In this document: positions 22,704 to 32,387 of the stretch, piece by piece
Numbering within the stretch: the first letter of the stretch is position 1
Layout: every line of letters begins with the position of its first letter
Assembly (NCBI RefSeq): GCF_910592395.1
Contig: NC_088325.1
Location: 3,937,501-4,001,500, forward strand
Reading direction: 5' to 3'
DNA from: Lineus longissimus
Lineage: Eukaryota > Nemertea > Pilidiophora > Heteronemertea > Lineidae
DNA length: 64,000 nucleotides
Program-made: the position numbers and the translations under genes
The notes under the pieces: model-generated
Database searches by the model: none
Seen by the model: the letters and a program-made list of their open reading frames with translations, nothing else
What the model was told of the DNA's origin: nothing

Positions 22704-22710
22704 TTAAATG
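22701..22710. promoter_or_regulatory. Palindrome CATTTAAATG holding two divergent start codons
   Basis: This perfect 10-bp palindrome contains the integrase ATG (minus strand, 22703) and the ATPase ATG (plus strand, 22708), separated by TTAA. Both starts lie in TAAATG. There is no room for separate 5' leaders, so transcription must begin at or inside the neighbouring coding region. Confidence 0.75.
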
Positions 22711-23322
22711 AAGGCAAAAGACATACTAGTTTTCGGACCACACAACATGTTGATTTCAGGAGTCACCAATTGCGGTAAGACCCATTTTGCTCTTGACCTC
22801 TTAGAGAAGGAATATCGTAATAAGTTCCAGAACATAGTCATTTTCTGTCCCACTTACTTCAGAAACAAGACGTACAATAGGAGATGGATTTACGAAGACA
22901 AGAATGTTTTCATTGTCAATCCAATTGCTGTAGCCAATAATTTAGACCCTGTGCTTCAATTTGCCACCATGGCCTTCGAAGGATCACAGACATTATTCAT
23001 CATTGACGACTGTGCTAATTTGAGAGACACAAAGAAGAAGGTGTCTGAGTTATGTAACTTGGCCTCTTCCGGTAGGCACTACAATCTGACTGTTTGGTTA
23101 CTCGTTCAGAAGTACAACTCTGTTGTTAAGGACTTCAGAGAGAACATAAGGGTTTTAGTCCTGTTTTTCAACAAGGATGAATCGGGAATGAAAGATGCCT
23201 TAGAAGAAAATAGTGTTATCCCTAAAGACCAGAGGCAAAAATACATAGATGCCCTTAAAAAGACGAAAGGATCTAAATTGATCATACGACTAGAACACCC
23301 TTATGGTTTTATTCACGTTTAG
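22708..23322 (+). CDS. A32-like DNA packaging ATPase (204 aa)
   Basis: This is a FtsK/HerA-type ATPase of the kind that pumps DNA into viral capsids. The Walker A loop is GVTNCGKT at residues 18-25. Walker B is TLFIIDDC at 95-102, with the catalytic acidic pair at 100-101. The later motif SSGRHYNLTVWLLVQKYNSV and the following FRENIR match the conserved sensor region of this family in Polinton-like elements. The length is normal for a minimal packaging ATPase. It is the only plus-strand gene of the element. It diverges from the integrase, and its stop overlaps that of the 140-residue gene by three bases. The frame is intact. Confidence 0.85.
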   Translation: MKAKDILVFGPHNMLISGVTNCGKTHFALDLLEKEYRNKFQNIVIFCPTYFRNKTYNRRWIYEDKNVFIVNPIAVANNLDPVLQFATMAFEGSQTLFIIDDCANLRDTKKKVSELCNLASSGRHYNLTVWLLVQKYNSVVKDFRENIRVLVLFFNKDESGMKDALEENSVIPKDQRQKYIDALKKTKGSKLIIRLEHPYGFIHV

Positions 23323-23741
23323 TCTTTCTTCTTCTTTCCAACGAAATAGTAAATCCCAAAACCCAAGCCGCTCAATCCTAAAATAATCCAAAGGTATTCG
23401 TAATTCTTCATTTCATCGCTGGGCTTGTAGTAGTCGCTCAATTTCGGTTGTCTAGGAATGGTAATTAAACTGTTGTACAATGAAAGTGAGGCGTCGGCAT
23501 TTTTGAAATCAATTGCCGCTTCATGTTCTCTCTTTAATTCAAGGTTAACGAAGTCAATGGTATTCTTCCTATGCTCATCCCATTCTGTGGATGCTCTTTG
23601 CAATTGCTCTTGCGCTAAATTATGTCTCTTCATTTCATCCTCGTAGCCATTCTTGTCTAGTGATTTAAAAAGTTCGCTAGTACCGGAGAAGGCTAAACCA
23701 TTCACCAGCGCAGAACCAATCATCATACCTATGCCTGCCAT
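23319..23741 (-). CDS. Small membrane protein with coiled coil (140 aa)
   Basis: A Gly-rich hydrophobic N-terminus (AGIGMMIGSALVNGLAFSG) is followed by a charged helical region at residues 30-80 (RHNLAQEQLQRASTEWDEHR, then DFVNLELKREHEA). A conserved-looking PKLSDYYKPSDEMKN precedes one C-terminal membrane helix (YLWIILGLSGLGFGIYYFVG) and a Lys-rich tail. From memory, proteins of this architecture recur beside packaging ATPases in related invertebrate elements. The likely role is a virion or membrane-associated structural protein. The start lies in CTAAATG. The frame is intact. Confidence 0.65.
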   Translation of the reverse strand: MAGIGMMIGSALVNGLAFSGTSELFKSLDKNGYEDEMKRHNLAQEQLQRASTEWDEHRKNTIDFVNLELKREHEAAIDFKNADASLSLYNSLITIPRQPKLSDYYKPSDEMKNYEYLWIILGLSGLGFGIYYFVGKKKKD

Positions 23742-23757
23742 TTAGTTTAGTGTAATA

Positions 23758-23818
23758 TCAGGCGCAGTGAGTAAAAAATCAGGTGCAGTGAGTAAAAAAT
23801 CAGGTGCAATGAGTAAAG
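23758..23818 (-). repeat. Triplicated 21-bp repeat at the 3' end of the minor capsid gene
   Basis: Three copies of TCAGG(C/T)GCA(G/A)TGAGTAAA(AAA), each 21 bp, start at 23758, 23779 and 23800. The third copy encodes the last codons and the stop of the minor capsid gene. The other two are extra copies of the same gene end. Confidence 0.85.
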
Positions 23819-24260
23819 ATCAATTGGTACTGTACATCAAAACCATTAAGGTCGATAATGTCATTGTTTTCATCTGTTAGGCGAATATTCAACTTGCCTA
23901 CACTTGATTTGCACGGAATTTCCATGTTATCTCCAAAGGAATATGATATCATGTCTCCAAAGTTACCTTCTTTTATCGGTCTAATGGCTAAGACATCTGA
24001 TGGCTTGCCATTGCTCATTACATTGTTGATGATGTCACAGTGGAAAACAAAATAGTCCATTGGTCTAAAATTTATGGGCCTCTCGCTTACAATCTCGCCA
24101 TTTGTTGGTAAAACTGGGTACATGGGATAAGGCCATTTCGATTTGAAGCCAAGCAATTCATTGCTTTTACCAAAAAACATAACCTGGTAAAACTCCTTAT
24201 TTTTTTTCTTGATAACCTTCATTACTGCTTTACCAGTGGGTTCATCAACATCAAACTTAA
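23800..24260 (-). pseudogene. Minor capsid (penton-like) protein, C-terminal part
   Basis: This is the downstream part of a gene split by a transposon. It reads from KFDVDEPTGK at the TTAA junction to the stop at 23800. Beta-strand-rich segments such as SNELLGFKS, RPINFRPMDYFVFHCDI and a C-terminal NGFDVQYQLIFTHCT suit a jelly-roll penton protein. The 457 bases here, the 295 bases of the upstream part and one TTAA add to 756, an exact multiple of three, so the frame is continuous across the insertion site. In a Polinton-like particle this protein would form the five-fold vertices. Assignment is by context and family memory. Confidence 0.65.
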
Positions 24261-24310
24261 GTGTCAGTCCATGATACCACCATGCAGAGGGTGGCAAGGT
24301 GGGGGTCAAC
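24261..24310 (+). repeat. Left inverted terminal repeat of the TTAA element
   Basis: It starts GTGTCAGTCCATGATACCAC directly after TTAA and ends in GGTGGGGGTCAAC. Confidence 0.85.
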
Positions 24311-26073
24311 CGTTTTTAACGAGATTAGGTATGCAAGATCCTTCCACTAAGACATCATTACACAGCAATTGATGACTCTCAAAAATCACTAGCAACCGAG
24401 TTGGGGGCAGGCCTAGTTAGGGGGCTTGTTTTAGCTTTTTTCCCCCTATTTTTTGTGTATTTTTGGGTCAATGTTGGGCACTCCTGCAGAGACTAAAAAA
24501 AATAGCTGGATTTTCCCCCTTTGTATGATGGAAGTATTTGATGAGATCTTCCATTCTGCAACAGGTCATTGAGTAACACTTCATACTTTGGTCGTGCTAG
24601 GCCTAGTAATTATGCATACCTAGGGGCAGTGCTTAGGAAGAGCTCTCTATCGACGCTCATATCTCCAACACTGCAGGTCTTTGAATGCTGTGGCTTGCAC
24701 ATGATAAAGGTAATGATACCTACTTTCAAAATCAGAAATAAAATTTCCGGCCGCTTTTACTGTTTTCCCAGGATAAACCAAGGAAAAAGTGCTATTTTCC
24801 ACCAAAATGGCACTCATTGGCTAGTGCTGCCACCTTTTGTACACTTGATGAATTATAAAATAAATGCATAATGAACACATAATTTATGCTTGGTGCTGGC
24901 CATGAGGATTAGTAGTTACTGTCAACCACCATGATCACCCCCCCCCCCCCCCCCCCCCATGCCTAGGCCTACTAACCTATTTTAAGTAGGCCTACCGGTA
25001 AATAACTCCACTTGCATTTTTCCCCCCAAAAAAGAACAAGCTCATCACTACAAATTTGCCCTTGATGAAAGCCCTTTGGGGAATTGGGCCCCATAGGTCC
25101 TGAAATGCTGATTTGAATTTCAAATAACATTTCGGCCTTGGCCTACCTGATGGCAACGTAATTGAATAAGCTACATGTAGGCCTTCTTACAGTCCGAAAA
25201 CCTAAAGAAACCCCCCTGTTGGTGAGGATGCTAATGTTGACCCATTCATTAGCCTGTGTCATGCTGCCAGAGCATGTTGTAAGGGTTGGCCCCCCCCCCC
25301 CCCCATGGCTAAGGCACCTGAAGGGCATGTGGTATGACCTACTAATACATCTTTATCAACCCATGCAGGGATCATCCTGTTCCTAAGAACCTTGCAGAAG
25401 TGCTCATTTCACATACTAGTAACACCTTCCATTGCTAAGGAGCCAATTGACCAAAGGTGCAGTTCCTACTGTAATTACTGTTTGATGAGGACAACCCTGC
25501 AGTTGGCTGCACCGTCAGAGTACTGCTATTGGAAGTTTTTATCTCCTTGGTTGGCGGTGAAATGTTCTCCTGGAGTTGCTCTAGCATTGGCTAAATTGTA
25601 CATATACATGTACTGGAATGGAGAAGTTTTTCATGAACTGAGTTACGGTACTGTCCAGTCCCTTAGGAGAGATCACAACTTTCCACATGCTACACTTGTA
25701 CCTGTCTGCAGAGGACAGCGCTGCCACCTAAGAAGCAGGGACACTTTTTTTTTACAAATGGGTGATTTATTTACAAGCTAATATAATGATACATAGCAAA
25801 AAGGCTATTTTGCAGACAATAGCCAAACCACTACTAACCACTACTAGGGAGGGACCAATACTAGTAAAACCTCATTTACGGTACTACATGTCAGGCCCAA
25901 GTGCAGGATAGTATCAGGAGAGAGTCCCACTTTCCAGTAGCAGGCTTGGTTGTTCAAAACTGACATTAGCGCTACTAAGTATACTGACATTAAAAATCTA
26001 TCTTGGCATTTACAATTGTTTACTGAAAGCCAAAGTTCAAATTTATCCCAAGATATCGCTATAAAATCATTTT
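24311..26073. other. Non-coding left half of the TTAA element
   Basis: No transposase-like frame is visible. The open stretch at 25392-25781 has no recognisable motif, splice sites or strand-specific codon pattern, so I leave it unannotated. Confidence 0.45.
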
Positions 26074-28125
26074 TTAACCAATTGCAGTTTGGAGCTGGCC
26101 TTCTACTGGTGCACATCCTCCCTGCTGCAGAAACCTATTCAGCGTGGCAAGCTCAAAATTCTTTGGCGCTGGGGTTGGGGCCCACGTGATGTCTAGTATA
26201 TCACGAGCATCATTATTCCCACTAGTGGTCTCTGTGCTAGGGCTCGAGCCACCATTCCCTGGTAAAAAGTGGCGACCCTGAAAAAAACAGATAATACATT
26301 TTATAAGATAATATTTTTTGGAAAGGCCGCTGTATAGAGGGTGGCCTCTCTGCAAAGAGGCAACATAGGTCTTCAAATGGCAATCATGCACTATGAAGTT
26401 CTCATTAACAGAGCTTCTGATACTGTTCATTTACCAATTACGTAAAAAGTGACACACCTCATCTCGTAAAGTGGTCACGAAACTTTAGAAGCAGAAAGGA
26501 TAATTTTACCACCCTATCAGACTGTGCTCTCAGTAGTTCATATCTCACCTTGATAAGCAAATCTGTTTCAGAGGAAGATCCATCACCTTCACCACCACTT
26601 GCTGATTGAATCTTAATTGGATACTGAACCTCCTCCCTGAAAATATCAGCATAGTATTTGGCAAGTATGTGTATGATATATAACAAACTCAGAAATGCAG
26701 CGCCTCTCGCGGACAAAGATAGAACAAATCGACATTTTTTGCACCGGTTTTCGCTGCTCTTGCGTACCAGCATCATCTTTTGTTGATTTCCGCTTTTCGT
26801 TCGGCTGGCTGTGAGTATTGGGATGTGTACCGAACCAATTTTCAGTTTCAGGCCACCCTGTAAAGTACTTGGTGGTCTAGTCAAATCAGCTCGAAATGCT
26901 TGCAGTAAAAAACTTCATTAACCATGCGATGACTGAACACTTACCTCATGGCCTACATTTACATGTATATCTGACTTGAGAGATTGCCCTTCTGTCCCGT
27001 CTGCTGGGTTTTCTAAGGCGTCGGCTGGTTGAACAGAGGAAGAGGCAACAGCGGACTGAAAAAAGATATTGATGGAGAATCAGGTTTAGCTTAGAATCCC
27101 TCATTGCCAAGGAGATGGGAGCCAGAATGGCATCAAGGTTTTCAGCTTAGTCCCTCCTCTCTCATCAGTGACCTTCTTACATGTAAGTCAGTCGCTGCAG
27201 GCAGAATTAACCAATATGCACTTTGGCTTGCCCTGAATCTTCTCCCCTTTTTTTCATTCAACTCACCTCTGTATCCATGGGTGCTGGTTCTACTTCTGGT
27301 TCTACATTTGCCACAGATACTCGATGTTTAGCCTCACATCCTTTACACAGAGCTGAAAAGGCACCAGATTATGGGGGTAATGATAATATGATGTGCAATA
27401 TAATAGTGTGAGGACATGATGATGATGATAGACTTGTTTTGATAATGCGACCGGCCATGCTGATTTTGTACGGCAGTGAAGCATCACCTCCAGTGGCACT
27501 GGCAGGGAATCATAACTGGGACTTCCTGATCATAAAGCCAAGGCTCCAATCAACTTTCTAGGAAGAACACAAGTGAAGTGGTAAATCGTTATCACTCAGT
27601 TGGTTTTGCACCAAAGTTAGGTTTAGTCAGAGTGGGTATCATTACAGGCCTACTGCTTCTTTTCTACTTCAGTGATTTTGAGACTGATCCCTTACCTGAG
27701 CCAACTGGGACAAAAACTCCCCACTTGATGTATATTTCCCGAGACATCACTCGATGAACTGAACCTCCATCTTTTCTGGGCTTCCGACTTGTTTTAGAGG
27801 GTTGATGAAGTGGGTGCTGGCATCTCCTTTGCTGATTCCATGATAAACTCAACTTGTATCGGTGGTTCGGGCATATTGTGGTGTCCAGAACTGGAGAACT
27901 CATATCAAACACGCCAGCACGAAGTGCTATGAGCTCCCATTCACTTTTGACTTGACTGGCTTTCCTGGAGGACATCCAACGCATCAAATGGGAGTGCACG
28001 TCCTTCTTACATTGTTTCAAGGGGATCACACTCTTGTCATTGGGGTATGAAGCGTCAGTACCACACTCGATATCCTTGGATATGACAGCAAATCCACATT
28101 TCAACTGTGATTTTTCAGGTTCCAT
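26074..28125 (-). CDS. Five-exon gene inside the TTAA element, Cys/His-rich protein (304 aa)
   Basis: The exons, from 5' to 3' on the minus strand, are 28125-27696, 27352-27267, 27055-26945, 26632-26549 and 26277-26074. All introns are GT-AG and the exon lengths sum to 915 bases, exactly 305 codons with the stop. The third intron uses the second of two closely spaced AG acceptors. The protein has probable zinc-binding clusters: CPNHRYKLSLSWNQQRRCQH in exon 1 and CKGCEAKH at the exon 1-2 junction. The later exons are acidic and low in complexity. From memory, related proteins are scattered through invertebrate genomes, but I cannot name a function. It may be an accessory protein of the transposon or a captured host gene. 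An upstream in-frame ATG at 28167 is less likely. Confidence 0.75.
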
Positions 28126-28880
28126 TTTCAATAGACTATAACACAATGTACACGTGCATGTACACAATGCATTGTAACTGTAACTGTTGTTGTTGTTGTC
28201 GTTGCTGGTGTTCGTTTCCGCCTAGACCGCTAAGCCTCCACAGGGGTAATAAAGGCCTCTAGGTTGTTTGAGGGAGTGTGTGGGAGGGGCAAGGGAGAGG
28301 GGGGTTCACTAACATCTAAAAATGTAATTTTATTTGGAAAGCATGTGTATTTCGTCAGTTATCTGAGGGAATGGGCAAAAAATGGGCACCAGTGAGAAGG
28401 GCGCGACTCGACCCCCTCACCGGAAAACCGTAAGGGCGGCCGGATTTTTTTCTTTTGCAAATTAAAAAACAGCATTCTGACTTCCTTACCTGGAAGTGGC
28501 ATCACCTAAAAAACTGCAGTGTTGGAGCTAAAGGAGAGTTAAAATTGCCTTTTTACTGAAATTTGAGATTGCATTGTTTTTGGGACGTACTGTACCTGTC
28601 ATTAAATGTACCTGGGGCAAAACAAAAGGCATGAAAAGGTAGTTCAGATCATGTACTTTCAATTTCAATAGGCGGTGTTTAGTGCTAATTCTGTTTGATG
28701 CACGAAAATTGACAAAAGACTTAGCCTATTTTGAGGGATAATGCATGTTTTTTTAAAAGGAAAATGAGTAGGAAATGGTTAACAGCCGTACCCCAAAACT
28801 GTGGGGTTATTTTCGAAACCAATCCACCAGCCTTCATAGTACCCTAGGACAGGTCTGTGGTAGAAATTACAACTAGATCT

Positions 28881-28941
28881 GTTGACCCCCCACCTTGCCA
28901 CCATTTGCATGATTCTGCATGGTGGTATCATGGACTGACAC
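28881..28941 (-). repeat. Right inverted terminal repeat of the TTAA element
   Basis: This is the reverse complement of 24261-24310 with an 11-base insertion, ending in GGACTGACAC directly before TTAA. Confidence 0.85.
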
Positions 28942-29240
28942 TTAACAGCATTTCTGCTTAAATTCTTTTCTTTCAATTCATTTGCAAACGTCTTTGAAAA
29001 ACTTTCTAGGTCATAGAGACCATCGGGTATTTTAATCTCTGTAGCATCTATTGGAAATTCACGCACCTTGATTTCGTTATTTTGTTTTGCTTCACTTATG
29101 TTGTAGAATGTACAAGGTATTCCTGCAAATGTCAAACTGACGCTAATGACATTCTGAATTTCAGTGTTAAGATGTATGGTTAAATCATGTGATTTCTGTT
29201 CTGGGTAGTCACTGGAATTAACGTACACCACGGTTTTCAT
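28942..29240 (-). pseudogene. Minor capsid (penton-like) protein, N-terminal part
   Basis: This is the upstream part of the gene split by the TTAA element. The ATG at 29240 lies in AAGTAAATG. The sequence MKTVVYVNSSDYPEQKSHDL leads into LNTEIQNVISVSLTFAGIP and a helical segment DLESFSKTFANELKEKN. It ends at the TTAA junction. The frame runs on into the transposon terminal repeat and stops at 28779, so a transcript would yield a truncated protein with about 54 foreign residues. It sits immediately downstream of the 78-residue gene. Confidence 0.65.
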
Positions 29241-29256
29241 TTACTTCACTTAAATT

Positions 29257-29493
29257 CTACTTGATTATGTTTCTGGGTAAAATACCTTGATCGTAAAAGT
29301 ATTCCAATGTTAAATTACTGATTGCTACAATTCCTCCAAGTTTAAGAATATCTTCTAAGTTTGCCTGACTTGGCGGGCCAATGGCAATTCTCAAGAATCT
29401 CTTAAGTAAATATGAGTAACCAATTGCTGCCGTTGACAATAACACACTTTGGTACAGTGTATTGATGATTTCCTTCTTTCCTGGTGTTTCCAT
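29257..29493 (-). CDS. Small hydrophobic protein (78 aa)
   Basis: One predicted membrane segment lies at about residues 13-38 (YQSVLLSTAAIGYSYLLKRF) and a second, weaker one at 52-64 (GGIVAISNLTLEY). The C-terminus is YFYDQGILPRNIIK. The start lies in AATAAATG. From memory, a short protein ending in a similar QGILP-type tail recurs between the capsid genes of related elements, so I regard it as a real virion-associated or membrane protein. The frame is intact. Confidence 0.6.
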   Translation of the reverse strand: METPGKKEIINTLYQSVLLSTAAIGYSYLLKRFLRIAIGPPSQANLEDILKLGGIVAISNLTLEYFYDQGILPRNIIK

Positions 29494-29534
29494 TTATTTA
29501 GAATGAAATCTATTGATTTATATTAACTGTAAAA

Positions 29535-29612
29535 TAATCTTAATGTTGCAAGTTAACATTCAATCTTAATGTTGCAAGTTAACAATCCTAATGTTGCAAG
29601 GAAACAATCTGT
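29535..29612 (-). repeat. 22-26-bp tandem repeat at the 3' end of the major capsid gene
   Basis: About three copies of AATC(T/C)TAATGTTGCAAG occur at the end of the gene. The copy at about 29586-29612 carries the final codons and stop of the capsid frame. The others lie downstream. The pattern matches the triplication at the end of the minor capsid gene. Confidence 0.75.
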
Positions 29613-30839
29613 GAATTTTGAATGTTAACTTGAGCGTCAGAAACCACAAATATGTGCATTTTGTATGGCCCCTTTCCAGATTCTTTTGTTATCGACAATT
29701 GAATACCATCTTTAGTGTTTTGAAGCTTTTTGCCCGATCCGTGTAATATGTTGTCTTCAGTAGTTCTCAGGTCCAACCAAAGCCCGTAGTTATGCGAGTC
29801 TCCATAGTACTTTTTCATAGACATGTTGCAGTCGTAAGTTTTCTTGAAGTCTTCTGTCATGAAGTGTTTCTTGATCTCATCCCATTGATCTAGCATTCTC
29901 ATTCCTTCTGGAAACACCTGATTAGCAACTCCTTCGATGGTTATTTGCACTTTTGTGATGTTAGGATTTTCAAACTTTTCAGAATCTCTTGAACCATCAG
30001 TGTAATCAGAGATGAAGAGAAGTAATAGTCCTTTTATGGACATTCGAGGAAAATTGATGTTCTCGTTGATCAGCGTTTCATTTGAAGTTACGTTGACAGT
30101 TTTGAAGTGATCTACCCAGTCGTAATAGATGGAGAAACCTGAATTGTACTTGTTTGTAAGTGTATTGGCTAATCCCTTGTTAGTTACAGTGTCATATTCA
30201 AAACTGATATTTTCAAGTTTGTAATTCATGTTTGCAGTTGTACTGGTAACGATGATCTCCTCCTTTGGCGCTAACGTAATCTCGATGATCACATCCTCTT
30301 GAATTGGAAACTTGTAAAATGGAGCATAGTTGAAAAATAGTTCAAAATCTAACAGTGATTTTCTTGGTTCCAAACACTTTCAGTGTTTTCTCGTCGCTGG
30401 TTTCACCGGTAACGTCGGCTTCTGCCACACCTGATCTCAACTTTCTAAGATTTTCTGACTGAATACCTTGAAAAACACTGTCGTTCCTTTGCTCCGATGT
30501 TAACCACAGATCTTTAAAAGTCGAATAATGACTGCATTCATTGAGATCCAATATCTGTTCCGTTCCCCACTTAATTACCATCTTGGATAACAGGTTTCTT
30601 CCGAGATTGTTAACCACACTGTTCTTGGAATCACCAGAAATGGTGACATCAGTTGACAGAAAAAGAGTTCTGGGTACAAAGAACGTATTTTCTCTTAAAG
30701 CAGGTATTCTAATGTACAATGTTTCTTTTGGATTAGCAGAAGACGGATTGTGCGTGATAATGTGATGATTTCTCTCAGCCTTTAACCCAAGTGGAATCTT
30801 ATGACTCCTTTCAGTGTTGAGCAGTACTCCAGTTGTCAT
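29588..30839 (-). pseudogene. Candidate major capsid protein, frameshifted
   Basis: Two overlapping open frames together encode about 415 residues, in the size range of small double-jelly-roll capsid proteins. The upstream frame (30839-30342) includes NPKETLYIRIPALRENTFFV and NLGRNLLSKMVIKWG. The downstream frame (from about 30373 to 29588) includes SLLDFELFFNYAPFYKF, LWLDLRTTEDNILHGSG and a C-terminal MHIFVVSDAQVNIQN. The break lies within 30342-30373, where the sequence contains the A-rich run AAGAAAATC. I read it as a one-base change, although a programmed slip is not excluded. The protein would form the icosahedral shell. Identity rests on size, context and remembered family resemblance. 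TAAATA lies six bases before the ATG. Confidence 0.65.
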
Positions 30840-30869
30840 TTCTATTTATTTTACTTGAAAAATCAATCA

Positions 30870-32387
30870 TTACTTAGCAGCTTTAACAGCTTTAACACCT
30901 TCTACTAAACCATAAATTATGGAGCTAACAACAACAAACACTAGAATGACTAGATGTTCGGCCATGAACCCAACAACTGCACCAATTGTTTTCAGGAGAA
31001 ATGAGACGATAGAACCGATAATTCCCGGTAAAGCCGCAGCTGATTTCTTGGCTAGTTCTTTTAGCCATTCAGCAAACTTCTTTAGTCCTTCTTTCACTTT
31101 ATCTGGAATTGATGATGGTTTATCCGGACTTGGTGGGGTTGGACTTGGCGGTCCTGGTTTAGGTACAGCTTTCAAAGCTTTACTGATACCAAGGCCTATG
31201 CTAAGACCTAAAGTGGTAATTATCATAATCACTGCAGCGACTATTGCAGCAATTGTAAGGCCTTCAATCTTAAAAAGTAATTTGATTCTGTCCTTGAGTG
31301 AAATATTTGAATCTGGTTTCTTCAAGACATCAGTGATCAAACGTTTCAGTCTTTTTGAACTGCTTTCAGCTTCTCTGTCTAATTCAAGCACCTTGACACG
31401 TTCACTATTCAGTTCCTCTTCCACTTCCTCAATTTTTATTCTTAGCTCATCCTTTTCTCTGTTCAGCTCATCCTTTTCGTCTGAATAATCTTCTCTAGAG
31501 TTAACTAAGTCTCTTCTTAGATTGATATTTTTTTCTTCTAGGTTAGCATATTCTATTTTTAGATTGTTAAGTTTTTCTTCTAGGTTTTCTATTTTCATAT
31601 TACTCATATCTCTCTCCATCGTAACTTTTGCATAATTATCCCCACTGTGTAATAACCCTCTACGTTCTCTCAAAGCGTTATCTGTAAAACCTAATGCACT
31701 TAATTCTTCATCAGTAGCATCTATGATTTTATCTATGGGTTTAGGGGAAGTGATAATCTCATTCATTAATATATATGTTTGAGTGGTTGCAGATTTAGGC
31801 CCCTCTCTTGGTGGAACTGCCCCTGGTGGAATTGCCCCTGGTGGGGCTGACTCTGGTGGGGCTGGTGGAATTAGACTTTTCAAACGGTTAATGAATTTTG
31901 TGCCATAATCTTTCTTTAAAGTTGATTCAGCATAGAAGCTTCCATTATCCTTAGTTAAGCGAACACCATAAAGTTCCCCACCATGGTGCGTCAGTTGCTT
32001 GCCTTTAAATAAATCATCAATTTCTTCTGCTGTCGGCCGGAAGTACAGGTCATTTTGATAAACCTTAATGTGTGGTGCAAGATAACTCAAATTGTCATAT
32101 TTCCATTCTGTTCCTTTCAATGCATTATCAAGTTTATCCTCTACTTCATCGTAATTTAACTCCTTTCCAATCAATTCAGCGTCAATACCTCTTGTTCTAT
32201 CTGGTGTCTCAATAAATGAACTTTCAGTAGTTAAGGTACGACTATCTGTGGTTAAGTAATTTGTGTCATCCTCAAACATTGGGTTACTGAATGATTTTTC
32301 AGCAGTTCTACTGTTTGCTTCTAAAATGCGATAATTGTCGAAGTCCTCCATTTGGATATCTTCTCCTACTCCTCTTCCTTCAGCCAT
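30870..32387 (-). CDS. Coiled-coil membrane protein (505 aa)
   Basis: The first 150 residues are polar and include a compact segment (YLAPHIKVYQNDLYFRPTAE) that looks folded. A Pro-rich linker (APPGAIPPGAVPPREGP) follows at about 180-195. Residues 265-350 form a long coiled coil with heptads, such as IENLEEKLNNLKIEYANLEE. Three hydrophobic segments lie in the C-terminal third: LTIAAIVAAVIMIITTLGL, a GIIGSIVSFLLKTIGAVVGF segment and a final HLVILVFVVVSSIIYGLVEG. Between the first and second is a PGPPSPTPPSPDKP linker. The layout suggests a membrane-anchored virion protein, perhaps for entry or budding. Its ATG follows the stop of the 455-residue gene without a gap, in TAAATG. The frame is intact. 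Confidence 0.7.
   Translation of the reverse strand: MAEGRGVGEDIQMEDFDNYRILEANSRTAEKSFSNPMFEDDTNYLTTDSRTLTTESSFIETPDRTRGIDAELIGKELNYDEVEDKLDNALKGTEWKYDNLSYLAPHIKVYQNDLYFRPTAEEIDDLFKGKQLTHHGGELYGVRLTKDNGSFYAESTLKKDYGTKFINRLKSLIPPAPPESAPPGAIPPGAVPPREGPKSATTQTYILMNEIITSPKPIDKIIDATDEELSALGFTDNALRERRGLLHSGDNYAKVTMERDMSNMKIENLEEKLNNLKIEYANLEEKNINLRRDLVNSREDYSDEKDELNREKDELRIKIEEVEEELNSERVKVLELDREAESSSKRLKRLITDVLKKPDSNISLKDRIKLLFKIEGLTIAAIVAAVIMIITTLGLSIGLGISKALKAVPKPGPPSPTPPSPDKPSSIPDKVKEGLKKFAEWLKELAKKSAAALPGIIGSIVSFLLKTIGAVVGFMAEHLVILVFVVVSSIIYGLVEGVKAVKAAK

Larger units (their letters stand above)
24261..28941 (-). mobile_element. TTAA-flanked DNA transposon carrying a spliced gene (4681 bp)
   Basis: The insert is bounded by the duplicated tetranucleotide TTAA (24257-24260 and 28942-28945) and has inverted ends starting GTGTCAGTCCATGATACCAC. 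The repeats cover 24261-24310 and 28881-28941, identical apart from an 11-base indel and a few substitutions. Removing the insert with one TTAA re-establishes the minor capsid frame. TTAA duplications are known for the piggyBac and Kolobok superfamilies, but I recognise no transposase inside and the ends do not start like piggyBac. Its one supported gene is the five-exon gene at 26074-28125. Poly-C tracts lie at about 24937-24958 and 25289-25304. Confidence 0.85.

Noticed and set aside
25392-25781. A 129-residue frame inside the TTAA element as a possible transposase
   Set aside because: No DDE-like or other recognisable pattern, no splice partners and low-complexity patches. I could not support it.
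28125-28167. Upstream ATG for the five-exon gene
   Set aside because: It adds a Cys/Thr-rich stretch translated from an ACATGTACACGTGCA-type repeat. The ATG at 28125 starts a more natural sequence.
30919-31488. A 189-residue plus-strand frame opposite the 505-residue gene
   Set aside because: It is the antisense shadow of the coiled-coil gene, rich in Ser and Phe as expected from complementing acidic and Lys codons.
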